64,000 nucleotides of DNA from Streptomyces sp. CC208A. GTDB taxonomy: Bacteria; Actinomycetota; Actinomycetes; Streptomycetales; Streptomycetaceae. A program made the position numbers and the translations under genes. The stretch is taken from assembly GCF_030010625.1 (NCBI RefSeq), contig NZ_JASCXN010000003.1:248001-312000 (forward strand), read 5' to 3'. The notes under the pieces were generated by a model. It searched no databases. It was not told the origin of the DNA and saw only the letters and a program-made list of their open reading frames with translations. Below, piece by piece: positions 44,668-53,631 of the stretch (the stretch's first letter is position 1; the number at the start of each line of letters is the position of its first letter).

Positions 44668-45447
44668 TCAGTCGGTGACGCGCCAGGCGACGCCCCGGCC
44701 CGCACCGAACTCGCGCGAGAGGAGTGTCGCCACCTCGCGTACGGCCACGGCGTGCCGCTGCCGGTCGGCCTCGCTCAGGAGCCGCTCGACGGGCCCGACG
44801 ATGCCGATCGCACCCACCGGTTCGCCGTACCGGTCGAACACGGGCGAGGCGATGCCGGCCTCTCCCAGCGCGCTCTCCTGGTCCTCCAGTGCGTATCCCG
44901 TCTGCCGGGTCTCCGCCAACTGGTCGGCGAGTACGGCGGGTTCGACCACGCTCTTCCCCGTCAGCCGGGCCAGGGGGCCGGCCAGGATCTCCTTCTGCCG
45001 CTGCTGCGGCAGGAACGCCACGAGGGACTTGCCGAGCGCGCAGGTGTTCCAGGGGATCGTGGCGCCCAGTTCCAGGATCTGCACGCCGCTGCCGTGCCGG
45101 AAGGCATGGTGGACGACGAACATGTGCCGGTCGTCGTCCAGCACCGCCACCCAGACCGCCTCGCCGGAGCGCTCGGCCAAGGTCTCCGCCCAGGCGACCG
45201 ACCGGGACCGCAATTCCTGCGTCTCCAGGTACGAATTGCCGAGGCGGAGCAGGGCGGGCCCGAGGAGGTACTTGTTGGTCTCCTTCTCCTGGCGCACCAG
45301 GCCCTCGGCCTCGAGGGTGCGCAGCAGCGCGTGCACAGACGGTTTCGAGGCGCCGACACGCTCAGCGAGTTCCGTGACGCCCAGACGGGGGCCCGACGTC
45401 GACAGTTCCCGCAGGATGCGTGCCGCGCGCTGAACGGACTGCACCAT
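44668..45447 (-). CDS. IclR-family transcriptional regulator
   Basis: A 259-residue regulator. The N-terminal winged HTH is MVQSVQRAARILRELS with LGVTELAERVGASKPSVHALLRTLEAEGLV. The effector domain includes TIPWNTCALGKSLVAFLP and FDRYGEPVGAIGIVGP. Its target is unclear because the neighbouring GAPDH gene is broken. An AT-richer upstream region holds repeats of the type CTGAAC/TTCAG (45460-45490) that could be its operator. Confidence 0.92.
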   Translation of the reverse strand: MVQSVQRAARILRELSTSGPRLGVTELAERVGASKPSVHALLRTLEAEGLVRQEKETNKYLLGPALLRLGNSYLETQELRSRSVAWAETLAERSGEAVWVAVLDDDRHMFVVHHAFRHGSGVQILELGATIPWNTCALGKSLVAFLPQQRQKEILAGPLARLTGKSVVEPAVLADQLAETRQTGYALEDQESALGEAGIASPVFDRYGEPVGAIGIVGPVERLLSEADRQRHAVAVREVATLLSREFGAGRGVAWRVTD

Positions 45448-45896
45448 GTCTCTTACTCACATTCAGTATTGCTGAGCACCGTTCAGAGAACATGGCACTA
45501 CTACCGGAGAATTGACCCATCCGTTCCGGTCCACGCGGTGATCGTGAAGCTCGCCGGGCCCGGGGCGCGGAGGTCCGCCCTCCCTCCGGTGACGTGAGAC
45601 CGCCCACCCGGCAGGGGGAGCCGGCCCCGGGTCCGTACCGCGCGCCGCGAGGCGGCCGTCGTGGCACCGGGACGCCGCCGTGGCACCGGCAGAAACGAGA
45701 AGCGTCACAGCGCCTTTCCGGCAGGCTCGTGAAAAGGACCGAAGAAAGCCGAAGGCCGGTGGTCTGCGAGACGCGAACCGCAGGCGAGAGAAATGTGCGC
45801 TGGGCGAGCCATGGGCATGACGCGCGGACTCTGTTGTGCGACGCGACCGGCCGAGCGTCGCCGACAGCCCCGAGCGGGCCGGGGGCGGATTCCGTA
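45448..45896. other. Intergenic region, no gene seen
   Basis: About 450 bp between the IclR gene and the argJ terminator. The first 60 bp look like the IclR promoter. The rest shows no credible frame, RNA gene or repeat that I can support. Confidence 0.5.
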
Positions 45897-45945
45897 AAAG
45901 AAAAAAGTGAAGGGAACCGGCCGGATGGGTCGGTTCCCTTCACTT
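45897..45945 (-). terminator. Intrinsic terminator of argJ with U-tract
   Basis: Arms 45905-45919 and 45931-45945 pair perfectly (15 bp) around an 11-nt loop. Read on the minus strand the stem is followed by a T-rich run (complement of 45897-45906), a classical factor-independent terminator 32 bp after the argJ stop. Confidence 0.9.
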
Positions 45946-45976
45946 CATCGTGAGCGGCTCCCGGGCCGCTGGGGAA

Positions 45977-47131
45977 TCAGGTGGTGTAACCGGAGTTGAG
46001 GTCGACGTACCCCTCGGTCAGGTCGCATCCGTACACGGTGAACTCGCCGTCCGCGATGCCGAGATCGACGCGGATGACGATCTCGTCCCCGGAGAGGTAG
46101 GCGCGGGCGCGCTCCAGCATGGCGTCGTCCGGCTCCTCGGGGAACATCTCCAGCTCGCCGTAGTGGATGCTCACCCGGACCGGCTCGATGTCGACCTCGT
46201 CCTCGAGCTTGCCGATGGCCATCGCCACGCGTCCCCAGTTGGGGTCCGCGCCGTGCACCGAGGTCTTCACCAGCGGGGAGTTCACCACGGCCTTGCCCAC
46301 CCGCTTCGCCTGGGCCGTGTCGCGGGCGCCGGTGACCCGTACCTCAAGGAGTTTGGTGGCGCCCTCGCCGTCCGAGGCGATGTTCCGGACCAGCGACAGC
46401 GCGGCCTGGTACAGCACCTCCTCGAACTCCGCCTCGTCCACCGGCCCCGCCTGCCCGTTGGCGAACACGGCCGCGGTGTCGCTGGTCGAGGTGTCGGTGT
46501 CGATGCTGAGCGCGTTGAACGTCTTGTCGATCACCCGACGGAAGACGGCGTCCAGCCGCTCGGCTTCGAGTTCGGCGTCGGTGAAGAAGAAGGTCAGCAG
46601 CGTCGCCATGTTGGGCTCGATCATGCCGACGCCCTTCGCGATGCCCACGACGACGGCGTCACCGCACCGCAGGCGTACGGACTTGGCGCGGGTGTCCGTG
46701 GTCATGATGGCGGCGGCCGCCGCCTCGAAGTCGGCGGGCGGCAGGGGCGTCGGCATCTTGGCGATGCCCTCGCGAATGCTCTCGATGGGGTAGGGCCGCC
46801 CGATCACGCCCGTCGAACCGATGACCAGTTCCTCGGGCAGGACCCCGGCCTTCTCCGCGGTGAGCCTGCGCACCTCCTCGGCGTGCGCCGCGCCGACCTT
46901 CCCGGTCGCCACATTGGCGTTGCGGGAGATGACCACCATGCCCCGGCTCCGCTGCAGGGCGGCGTCGTCACGGCTGAGGACGACGCTCGGGCCGGCGAAG
47001 CGCGACTTGGTGAAGACGGCCGCGGAGACGGCCGGGACCTCCGACACCACCACGGTGTAGTCGTGCGCGGTGTCCTTCAGTCCCATGTTGGCGCTGTACG
47101 AGCGAAACCCTCGAGGCACTTCCAGGCCCAT
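45977..47131 (-). CDS. argJ: Glutamate N-acetyltransferase / ornithine acetyltransferase
   Basis: A 384-residue OAT that moves acetyl from N-acetylornithine to glutamate, releasing ornithine. The self-cleavage site is present: GMIEPNMATLLTFFFTDA, with Thr as the new N-terminal nucleophile. NANVATGKVG, FNALSIDTDTSTSDT and HGADPNWGRVAMAIG are family blocks. It is not in a complete arginine operon, but heads a cluster with a second argG-argH pair. It is therefore probably a cluster-specific copy, as Oat2 is in the clavulanic acid cluster. Confidence 0.92.
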   Translation of the reverse strand: MGLEVPRGFRSYSANMGLKDTAHDYTVVVSEVPAVSAAVFTKSRFAGPSVVLSRDDAALQRSRGMVVISRNANVATGKVGAAHAEEVRRLTAEKAGVLPEELVIGSTGVIGRPYPIESIREGIAKMPTPLPPADFEAAAAAIMTTDTRAKSVRLRCGDAVVVGIAKGVGMIEPNMATLLTFFFTDAELEAERLDAVFRRVIDKTFNALSIDTDTSTSDTAAVFANGQAGPVDEAEFEEVLYQAALSLVRNIASDGEGATKLLEVRVTGARDTAQAKRVGKAVVNSPLVKTSVHGADPNWGRVAMAIGKLEDEVDIEPVRVSIHYGELEMFPEEPDDAMLERARAYLSGDEIVIRVDLGIADGEFTVYGCDLTEGYVDLNSGYTT

Positions 47132-47256
47132 GGCCGATCACCTTTCACTCAGACTCTGGCTGCATCAAAATGTCATGAGCAGCATACTTAAACTTTTGAG
47201 GCGGGCGGCGTCGGCGGGCGACGAGTTCCGCCCCCGCCCCCTCTCGTCGCCGTGGG

Positions 47257-48267
47257 TCAGTCGAGCCAGCCCCGGGCCATCGCCCGGGCACCGGCCTGGA
47301 AGCGGCTGTCGGCCTCCAGTCGGTCCATCACGTCGGTCATCAGCCGGCGCAGCGTGCGCGAGGACACGCCCAGGGACCGCGCGATCGCCACGTCCTTGAG
47401 CCCCTCGGCGAGCATCCGGACCAGCGCCCGCTCCCGCTCGTCGAGTTCGGCGTCGGCCGCGCCCGAAGGCTCCTGGGAGCCCCGGGACACCGGTTCGTCG
47501 AGGGGTGGCACCACGGCTCCGTGCACCCAGCAGTGCTCGAACATCTGCAGGAGGACGTGGACGACCTCCGGGCCCTTGAACTCCAGTGCGGCGAAACGGC
47601 CTTCGCGGGGCGGCGTGGAGGCGTAGCCGAGCACCCCGTCCACCACGATCAGCCTGAGGGGCAGCACGGAGGCGACGCGCACCTCGGCACCCGCTTCCTG
47701 CAGGTGCCGCAGATGGGCCCGCCCGTAGGGGATGCGGAGCATGCAGTCCAGGTGGATCGAGCGCATGGCCACACCGCGCTTGAGGGCCTGGTGGTTCCGC
47801 TCCATGCTCTCCGTGAGCATGTTGGCCGACAGCGGCACGCCCGGATGCATGCTGAGGACCTCCTTGCGGGCCCGGACGGCGGCGCTCTCCAGCGCGGAGA
47901 CCACCTCGCCCTCGCCTTCCAGGAGGGTCACCCCGATGCCCCCTCGGCCGGCCACCTGCATGGCCATCAGGTTCTCGCTGAGTGCGGCGAGAATGCTCTT
48001 CTTCCGCCGCAGCTCGTCGAGGCGCCGCCGGAGCGACTCCTCCTCCCGTTCGAGGATCCGGGCGAGGGCGACCTCGGGCGCCACCGGCACGGGCACCGGG
48101 TGCGCGGGGCTCGACCGCACCAGGCCGTGGTCGGCCAACAGGTCCATCGCGGAGCCGAGTTCCTCGGCTTCGGCCTGGATCTGTTCCTGCGCGTGCCGCA
48201 GGGTGGATCCCGGTGCGGCGACCAGGAAACGGAACAGCTCCTGGACGACGTCAGCCTCCTCGGCCAT
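47257..48267 (-). CDS. LuxR-type regulator with TrmB/PLD-like sensor region
   Basis: A 336-residue regulator. An N-terminal TrmB-like HTH (VVQELFRFLV, MDLLADHGLVRSS) and a coiled coil (REEESLRRRLDELRRKKSIL) come first. A central sensor domain of the type in TrmB-like Streptomyces regulators follows (RKEVLSMHPGVPLSANMLTE, VRVASVLPLRLIVVDG). It ends with a LuxR HTH (ALVRMLAEGLKDVAIARSLGV). ATG 48267 follows a GGGGTGT-type site. It is divergent from a small exported peptide with shared inverted sites between them, so it probably controls the peptide and the cluster. Confidence 0.86.
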   Translation of the reverse strand: MAEEADVVQELFRFLVAAPGSTLRHAQEQIQAEAEELGSAMDLLADHGLVRSSPAHPVPVPVAPEVALARILEREEESLRRRLDELRRKKSILAALSENLMAMQVAGRGGIGVTLLEGEGEVVSALESAAVRARKEVLSMHPGVPLSANMLTESMERNHQALKRGVAMRSIHLDCMLRIPYGRAHLRHLQEAGAEVRVASVLPLRLIVVDGVLGYASTPPREGRFAALEFKGPEVVHVLLQMFEHCWVHGAVVPPLDEPVSRGSQEPSGAADAELDERERALVRMLAEGLKDVAIARSLGVSSRTLRRLMTDVMDRLEADSRFQAGARAMARGWLD

Positions 48268-48670
48268 ACGTCGACACCCCCCTGTTGAGTGACCGGCCTG
48301 ACAGCGACGACCTCGATCCCCGCATAGGCATGCATCCAACCGCATGGCCGGAAGGTGAGTGTCGCGAAGTGGACACGTGTACTTAGGGATGATTTGTGGA
48401 GATTGGGCGTGTCGGGCGTTGTGCGGCCTGAGGATCCTTCGGTGAGTGCGGCTTTCCCTGCAGATCCTTCGACTCCGAGGCTTCGTTCTCTCAGTTTCTG
48501 AACGTCCAACATCTGAGACGAAAACGTCCATGTCCACTTTCCGTCATGTCCGCTCGCGGACAGCCGTCAGCTCTGTACCGGCACCCGGCGCCTGACCATG
48601 CTGAGGTTTCGGCCGGGGCGATGCAGACCTCCCTGGCTGGAGATCGTCCTTCATGGGGGAGTCACATCAC
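48268..48670. promoter_or_regulatory. Divergent regulatory region with paired GTGGACA sites
   Basis: AAGTGGACA at 48368-48376 and its exact reverse complement TGTCCACTT at 48531-48539 sit symmetrically about 100 bp from the regulator start and 130 bp from the peptide start. Further half-sites are CGTCCA at 48513 and 48525 and the pair GATCCTTCG (48432, 48464). The pattern suggests binding sites for the LuxR-type protein. Confidence 0.5.
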
Positions 48671-48871
48671 ATGAACACGCGCCACATGACCATCCGTTCG
48701 AACCGGATCCCGCTCTCCCGCAGGGTGGCCTCTCTCGCGGTCTCCGTCGGCGCCGCGGCAGGACTGGCGGCCGCCGGGCCGGCCGAGCTCGCGCCGTCCG
48801 CGCCCCACCTCGCGGCGGCCCATCAGCAGACGGAATTCACGTCGGATAAGGACGACTTCGCCTGGGGCTGA
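48671..48871 (+). CDS. Small exported peptide, C-terminus DDFAWG (66 aa)
   Basis: A 66-residue peptide: basic start (MNTRHMTIRSNRIPLSRR), hydrophobic [18 protein letters not shown] like a signal sequence, then a ~30-residue tail ending TEFTSDKDDFAWG. GGGGGAG lies 10 bp ahead of ATG 48671. I do not recognise a family. The tail has no Cys and no evident modification enzyme beside it, so a classical RiPP is doubtful. Its position, divergent from the LuxR-type regulator at the head of a biosynthetic cluster, fits an exported signalling peptide, but that is inference. Confidence 0.68.
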   Translation: MNTRHMTIRSNRIPLSRRVASLAVSVGAAAGLAAAGPAELAPSAPHLAAAHQQTEFTSDKDDFAWG

Positions 48872-48959
48872 GACGCGCCCGTCCGTCGACCGCGTGACGG
48901 TCGTCAGCCGGACCCGCGGCGGGGTCGAAAAGAATCCGATCTTCATAAAGGACTGTTGG

Positions 48960-49739
48960 GTGTCATTGATCAGCACTGTGCCGGCGAGCATGGAATGCGA
49001 GCTGCTGCCCGAAGGGGTCGCCCTCGTCGAGTTCTCGCAGGCGCATGAGCAGAATCCGTTCAGCAGGGCGCGCATGCGCGAACTGACCCAGCTCATGCTC
49101 GACCTGGACGGCAACGACGACGTCGCCTGCGTCGTCCTCTACGGCGGGCCGGGCCGGTCCTTCGGCGCCGGAGGCGACTTCAACGAGGTGTCGGAGTTCC
49201 ACGGCGGCGACGAGGTCGACGCGTGGATCGACGACATCACCACGCTGTACAGCACCATCGCCGGCATCTCCAAGCCGGTGGTGGCCGCCATCGACGGCTA
49301 TGCGATAGGCGTAGGGCTGCAGATCGCCCTCTGCTGCGACCTGCGCATCGGCAGCAGCTCGGCCAAGCTCGTGATGCCGGAGTTCCGCGTCGGGATCGCC
49401 TGCAACTTCGGCGGCTACATGCTGGAGGCGGTGGTCGGCCGCAGCGTCATGCAGGACATGCTCTACACCTGCGACGAGTGGCCGGCCGAGCGCGCGCTCC
49501 AGGACCGGCTCCTGCACGAGGTGACCGCGCCCGAGGAGCTGCTGGACCGGACCTTCGACCGGGCGCGCCGCATCGCCGGCTACACGAAGGCCGCCGTGCA
49601 GTCGACCCGTTCGCGGGTGAACGGCCCCTTCGTACGAGGTCTGCAGCGGGTGCGCGAGGAGGGCAAGCGGTCCCACCGCACGGCCTTCTCCGCCGGCGAG
49701 GCGCAGCAGCGCATGAAGCGCATCATCGGGAAGGACTGA
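48960..49739 (+). CDS. Crotonase-fold enoyl-CoA hydratase/isomerase
   Basis: A 259-residue crotonase. The oxyanion-hole segments are GPGRSFGAGGDFNEV and GYAIGVGLQIALCCDLRI. In enoyl-CoA hydratase the second has a catalytic Glu (GGCEL); here it is Gln (GLQIA). The other acid is kept in MPEFRVG. With one acid the enzyme may isomerise, decarboxylate or hydrolyse rather than hydrate. GTG 48960 is chosen for the AAAGGA site 7 bp upstream, although the frame is open back to 48894. It probably acts in the adjacent biosynthetic cluster. Confidence 0.85.
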   Translation: MSLISTVPASMECELLPEGVALVEFSQAHEQNPFSRARMRELTQLMLDLDGNDDVACVVLYGGPGRSFGAGGDFNEVSEFHGGDEVDAWIDDITTLYSTIAGISKPVVAAIDGYAIGVGLQIALCCDLRIGSSSAKLVMPEFRVGIACNFGGYMLEAVVGRSVMQDMLYTCDEWPAERALQDRLLHEVTAPEELLDRTFDRARRIAGYTKAAVQSTRSRVNGPFVRGLQRVREEGKRSHRTAFSAGEAQQRMKRIIGKD

Positions 49740-49778
49740 CCACCACCCTCCTGGTCGGCCGCGCGCAGGACCGTCTCT

Positions 49779-49870
49779 ACCGCAGCCGAGAGAGCCCGCA
49801 GACGAGAGACCGTAGCCGAGAAGGACCGCAGACGAGAGAGACCGCAGCCGAGAAGGACCGCATACCAGAG
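49779..49870. repeat. 30-bp tandem repeat, three copies
   Basis: Copies at 49779-49808, 49809-49838 and 49841-49870 share the pattern ACCGYAGCCGAGAAGGACCGCAGACGAGAG with few changes. They are non-coding and lie between the crotonase stop and the terminator hairpin. Confidence 0.8.
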
Positions 49871-49900
49871 ACCACCGCTTCGACCGAAGCGGCGGTCTCT
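49867..49900. terminator. Hairpin between convergent genes
   Basis: Arms 49867-49882 and 49885-49900 pair over 16 bp with one G-T wobble, so the innermost pairs must open for a loop. It separates the crotonase gene (+) from the hypothetical gene (-). Confidence 0.75.
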
Positions 49901-49904
49901 CTCG

Positions 49905-50477
49905 TCATGTCCCGGTCCGGGGCGGGCGGACCTCCCGGGCCCGGTCCCGGGACAGCGCCGCACCGTCCGGTCCCGGCAGGTGCAGGACCCGCGCCGACCT
50001 CTCGGCGGCCGTGCCCGTCCGGACCCGGAGGGCGCGCCGGGAGAGGAGCTTCCTCCAGCCGCGGGCTTCCCCCGCGAGGGGTTCGGGACGGGAGCCGGCC
50101 GGGAGGAGCCGGCCGGGCCCGCTGTCGGGCTCGTCACGGCGGCGCCAGTCCTCGCCGATGGCCTCCAGGTGGCCCAGGGTGAGGCCCGCGGCGGCCAGCT
50201 CGCGGATCCGGTCCTCCCCGGCGACCGCGCGCAGGAGCTCCACCATGTCGCCGCCGGACCTCCCCGGCAGGTCGGCGGGGAGCGACCGCCAGGGGGGCAG
50301 TGTGAGGACCAGTCCGTTGAACTCGTAACGGACGGTGTCGGGGAGGGAGCGGGCGGGCCGCGCGGCGAGCGTGTCGACCGGAACCGTCACGGGCCCGGCG
50401 TCCTCTTCACGGGCGGTGGATCCGCTTCTCCGGATCATTCCGCTCGACGGCGGCAGGATGGGATCGGTGGCGGGCAC
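49905..50477 (-). CDS. Hypothetical protein in the biosynthetic cluster (190 aa)
   Basis: A 190-residue soluble protein. The best conserved-looking part is SLPDTVRYEFNGLVLTLPPWRSL, then DMVELLRAVAGEDRIRELAA and GLTLGHLEAIGEDWRRRDE. The C-terminal third is Arg/Gly-rich and less certain. GTG 50477 has GGAGG 5 bp ahead, better than the TTG at 50489. It is 45 bp after the DMT transporter on the same strand, so probably the last gene of the argH operon. Function unknown. Confidence 0.55.
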   Translation of the reverse strand: MPATDPILPPSSGMIRRSGSTAREEDAGPVTVPVDTLAARPARSLPDTVRYEFNGLVLTLPPWRSLPADLPGRSGGDMVELLRAVAGEDRIRELAAAGLTLGHLEAIGEDWRRRDEPDSGPGRLLPAGSRPEPLAGEARGWRKLLSRRALRVRTGTAAERSARVLHLPGPDGAALSRDRAREVRPPRTGT

Positions 50478-50522
50478 GGGAACCTCCAAGGGCTGAGGGG
50501 ACGGGCGACGACGTGCCGAGGA

Positions 50523-51374
50523 TCAGTTCCAGGCGAGCAGGACGACGCTGCCCACGGCCAGGGCCACTCCGAGGTGCTGGATCCCCCGGATGCGCTCCTT
50601 GAGCACCGCCCGCGCCAGCAGCACGGTGCTGATCGGGTACAACGACGCCAGCAGCCCGATGATCGCCAGGCTTCCGTCCCTGACCGCGATGAGGAAGAGC
50701 GCGCTCGACCCCATGTCGAGCACACCGGAGAGCAGGGCGAGCCGGGCGGGCCGGCCGGACAGCCTCGGTGAGGTGCGGCGGACCACGACGACCAGCAGCA
50801 GGATCGCGGTGAGCGAGGCACAGCGGGCCCACACCAGGGGCCACAGGCTCGTGTCGCTCGGCGTGCGGGCCAGGAAGACGAAGAAGGCGCCGAACCCGGC
50901 ACCGGCGAGCAGGGCCAGGCCGAGGCTGCGCAGCGACGCGCGCCGGTCGACCGTCCCCTCCGCCCCGTCTCCGCTCAGCGAGACGAGCAGGACGGCGGCG
51001 AGGGCGCACACGACGCCGAGTACGGCCACGGCGGTGAGCCGGTCGCCCGTCAGGACGCCGGCGAGGACGGGCAACGCGGCCGCGGCGGCCGCGGTGGTCG
51101 GAGCGACCAGGCTCATCACGCCGCCGGCCAGCGCCCGGTAGAGCAGCACGGCCCCCGCGCTTCCGCACAGACCGGCGAGTGAGCCCCACAGGACCTCGTG
51201 CCAGCTGCTGCCCGACGGGGAGAGCAGACCGACGAGGACGAGCGCGGTGGCCAGCCCGGCGGTGTTCGACCAGACGACCACGACGACGGCTCGGGCCTGT
51301 TTGGCCGCGAGTCCGCCGACGAAATCGCCCGCGCCGAGCACCATCGCCGAGGCGAGGGCCAGGAACAGGTTCAC
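50523..51374 (-). CDS. EamA/DMT-family transporter
   Basis: A 283-residue membrane protein with ten hydrophobic helices in two EamA halves (ALASAMVLGAGDFVGGLAAK to ...VLLVSLSG, then LGLALLAGAGFGAFFVFLA to ...GSVVLLAWN). A cytoplasmic linker sits near residue 140. DMT proteins in biosynthetic clusters usually export the product or an amino-acid precursor. GTG 51374 follows AAGGAG. It is in the argH-argG-formyltransferase operon. Confidence 0.9.
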   Translation of the reverse strand: MNLFLALASAMVLGAGDFVGGLAAKQARAVVVVVWSNTAGLATALVLVGLLSPSGSSWHEVLWGSLAGLCGSAGAVLLYRALAGGVMSLVAPTTAAAAAALPVLAGVLTGDRLTAVAVLGVVCALAAVLLVSLSGDGAEGTVDRRASLRSLGLALLAGAGFGAFFVFLARTPSDTSLWPLVWARCASLTAILLLVVVVRRTSPRLSGRPARLALLSGVLDMGSSALFLIAVRDGSLAIIGLLASLYPISTVLLARAVLKERIRGIQHLGVALAVGSVVLLAWN

Positions 51375-51447
51375 CAGGAACTCCTTGGGAGAGAAAGCCC
51401 GGGGAGGCCCGCGGACGGGCCTCCCCGGGGAACGGGTCGGAAGACGG

Positions 51448-52395
51448 TCACGGGTGGCTGGTCAGATAGCCGCCCATGCTCCGGAAGAAGTCGACGCCCC
51501 GGTGCTCGACGCCGTCGTCCGTGCGGACCCGCTCCACGACCACCCCGTACTCCGAACCGCCGCGTGCGCCGGGGCCGCAGACGATCGCCACGCCCTCGCC
51601 CTCCGGGCGGAAGACCCGGCCGACGGTACCGCCGAGTCGGGCGGACGACACCGAGGCGGCCAGGACGCGGATGCGTTCCCCCTTGTAGTACGCGAAGGCG
51701 TTGGGGTACGGGTCGACCTGGGCCCTGGTCAGGTTGACGATGTCCCTCGCGGGCCAGGTCCAGTCGATCCGGCTGTCCTCGATGGACCGCTTGTGGAAGA
51801 AGGTGGCCTGCGCCGGGTCCTGCGGGGTCCAGTCGGTGCGCCCGGACCCGATCAGCTCCAGCGACTCCAGGACCGCCGGGGCGAACAGGTCGATGGTCTT
51901 GTGGAAGAGGTCCGTGACGGTGTCCTTGTCGGCCACGGCCACGCGCTTCTGGACCACGATGTCACCGAGGTCGAAGTCCTCGTTCATGAAGTGGACGGTG
52001 ACGCCGACCTCGGGCTCGCCGTTGACGAGCGCCCAGTTGAGCGGCGCGAAGCCGCCGTAGCGGGGCAGCAGGGCGTCATGGACGTTGATGGCGCCGTGGG
52101 TGGCGAGGGCGTAGATCTCCGGAGCGACCCAGGTGCGCCAGTCCGAGGAGACCAGCAGGTCGGGCCGGAGCTCCCGCAGGCGCTCGGCCACCTCCTCGTC
52201 GTTGGCGTACTTGCGGACCAGGACGGGTATGCCGTGCCGTTCGGCCATGCCGGCGACGGAGTCGTTCCAGATGGTCTCGTAGGCGTGGTTGCTCGCCGGG
52301 TGGGTGATGACGAGCGGGACCTCGTGTTCGGACTCCAGCAGGGCTTCCAGGACTCGGGTGCCCCAGGTCTGGTAGCCCATGAAGACGACGCGCAT
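51448..52395 (-). CDS. Formyltransferase (methionyl-tRNA formyltransferase-like)
   Basis: A 315-residue 10-formyltetrahydrofolate-dependent formyltransferase. The N-terminal Rossmann start is MRVVFMGYQTWGTRVLEALL. The catalytic N-H-D set is in AINVHDALLPRYGG...APLNWAL and NEDFDLGDIVVQKRV. The C-terminal domain is Fmt-like. Position 17 bp after argG and sequence differences (INVHDALLP instead of INVHPSLLP) argue for a small-molecule amine substrate, such as an ornithine or sugar amine, rather than initiator tRNA. Confidence 0.86.
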   Translation of the reverse strand: MRVVFMGYQTWGTRVLEALLESEHEVPLVITHPASNHAYETIWNDSVAGMAERHGIPVLVRKYANDEEVAERLRELRPDLLVSSDWRTWVAPEIYALATHGAINVHDALLPRYGGFAPLNWALVNGEPEVGVTVHFMNEDFDLGDIVVQKRVAVADKDTVTDLFHKTIDLFAPAVLESLELIGSGRTDWTPQDPAQATFFHKRSIEDSRIDWTWPARDIVNLTRAQVDPYPNAFAYYKGERIRVLAASVSSARLGGTVGRVFRPEGEGVAIVCGPGARGGSEYGVVVERVRTDDGVEHRGVDFFRSMGGYLTSHP

Positions 52396-52412
52396 GGATG
52401 CTGCCTTTCCGG

Positions 52413-53585
<1,173 letters not shown>

Positions 53586-53631
53586 GCGTTCTCCAGGGTG
53601 CGATGACGGGCTGGGGACGGTGCCTGAGGGG

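Noticed and set aside
45977-47131. Clavam or clavulanic acid cluster, because argJ resembles Oat2
   Set aside because: No beta-lactam synthetase, carboxyethylarginine synthase, proclavaminate hydrolase or clavaminate synthase genes are present.
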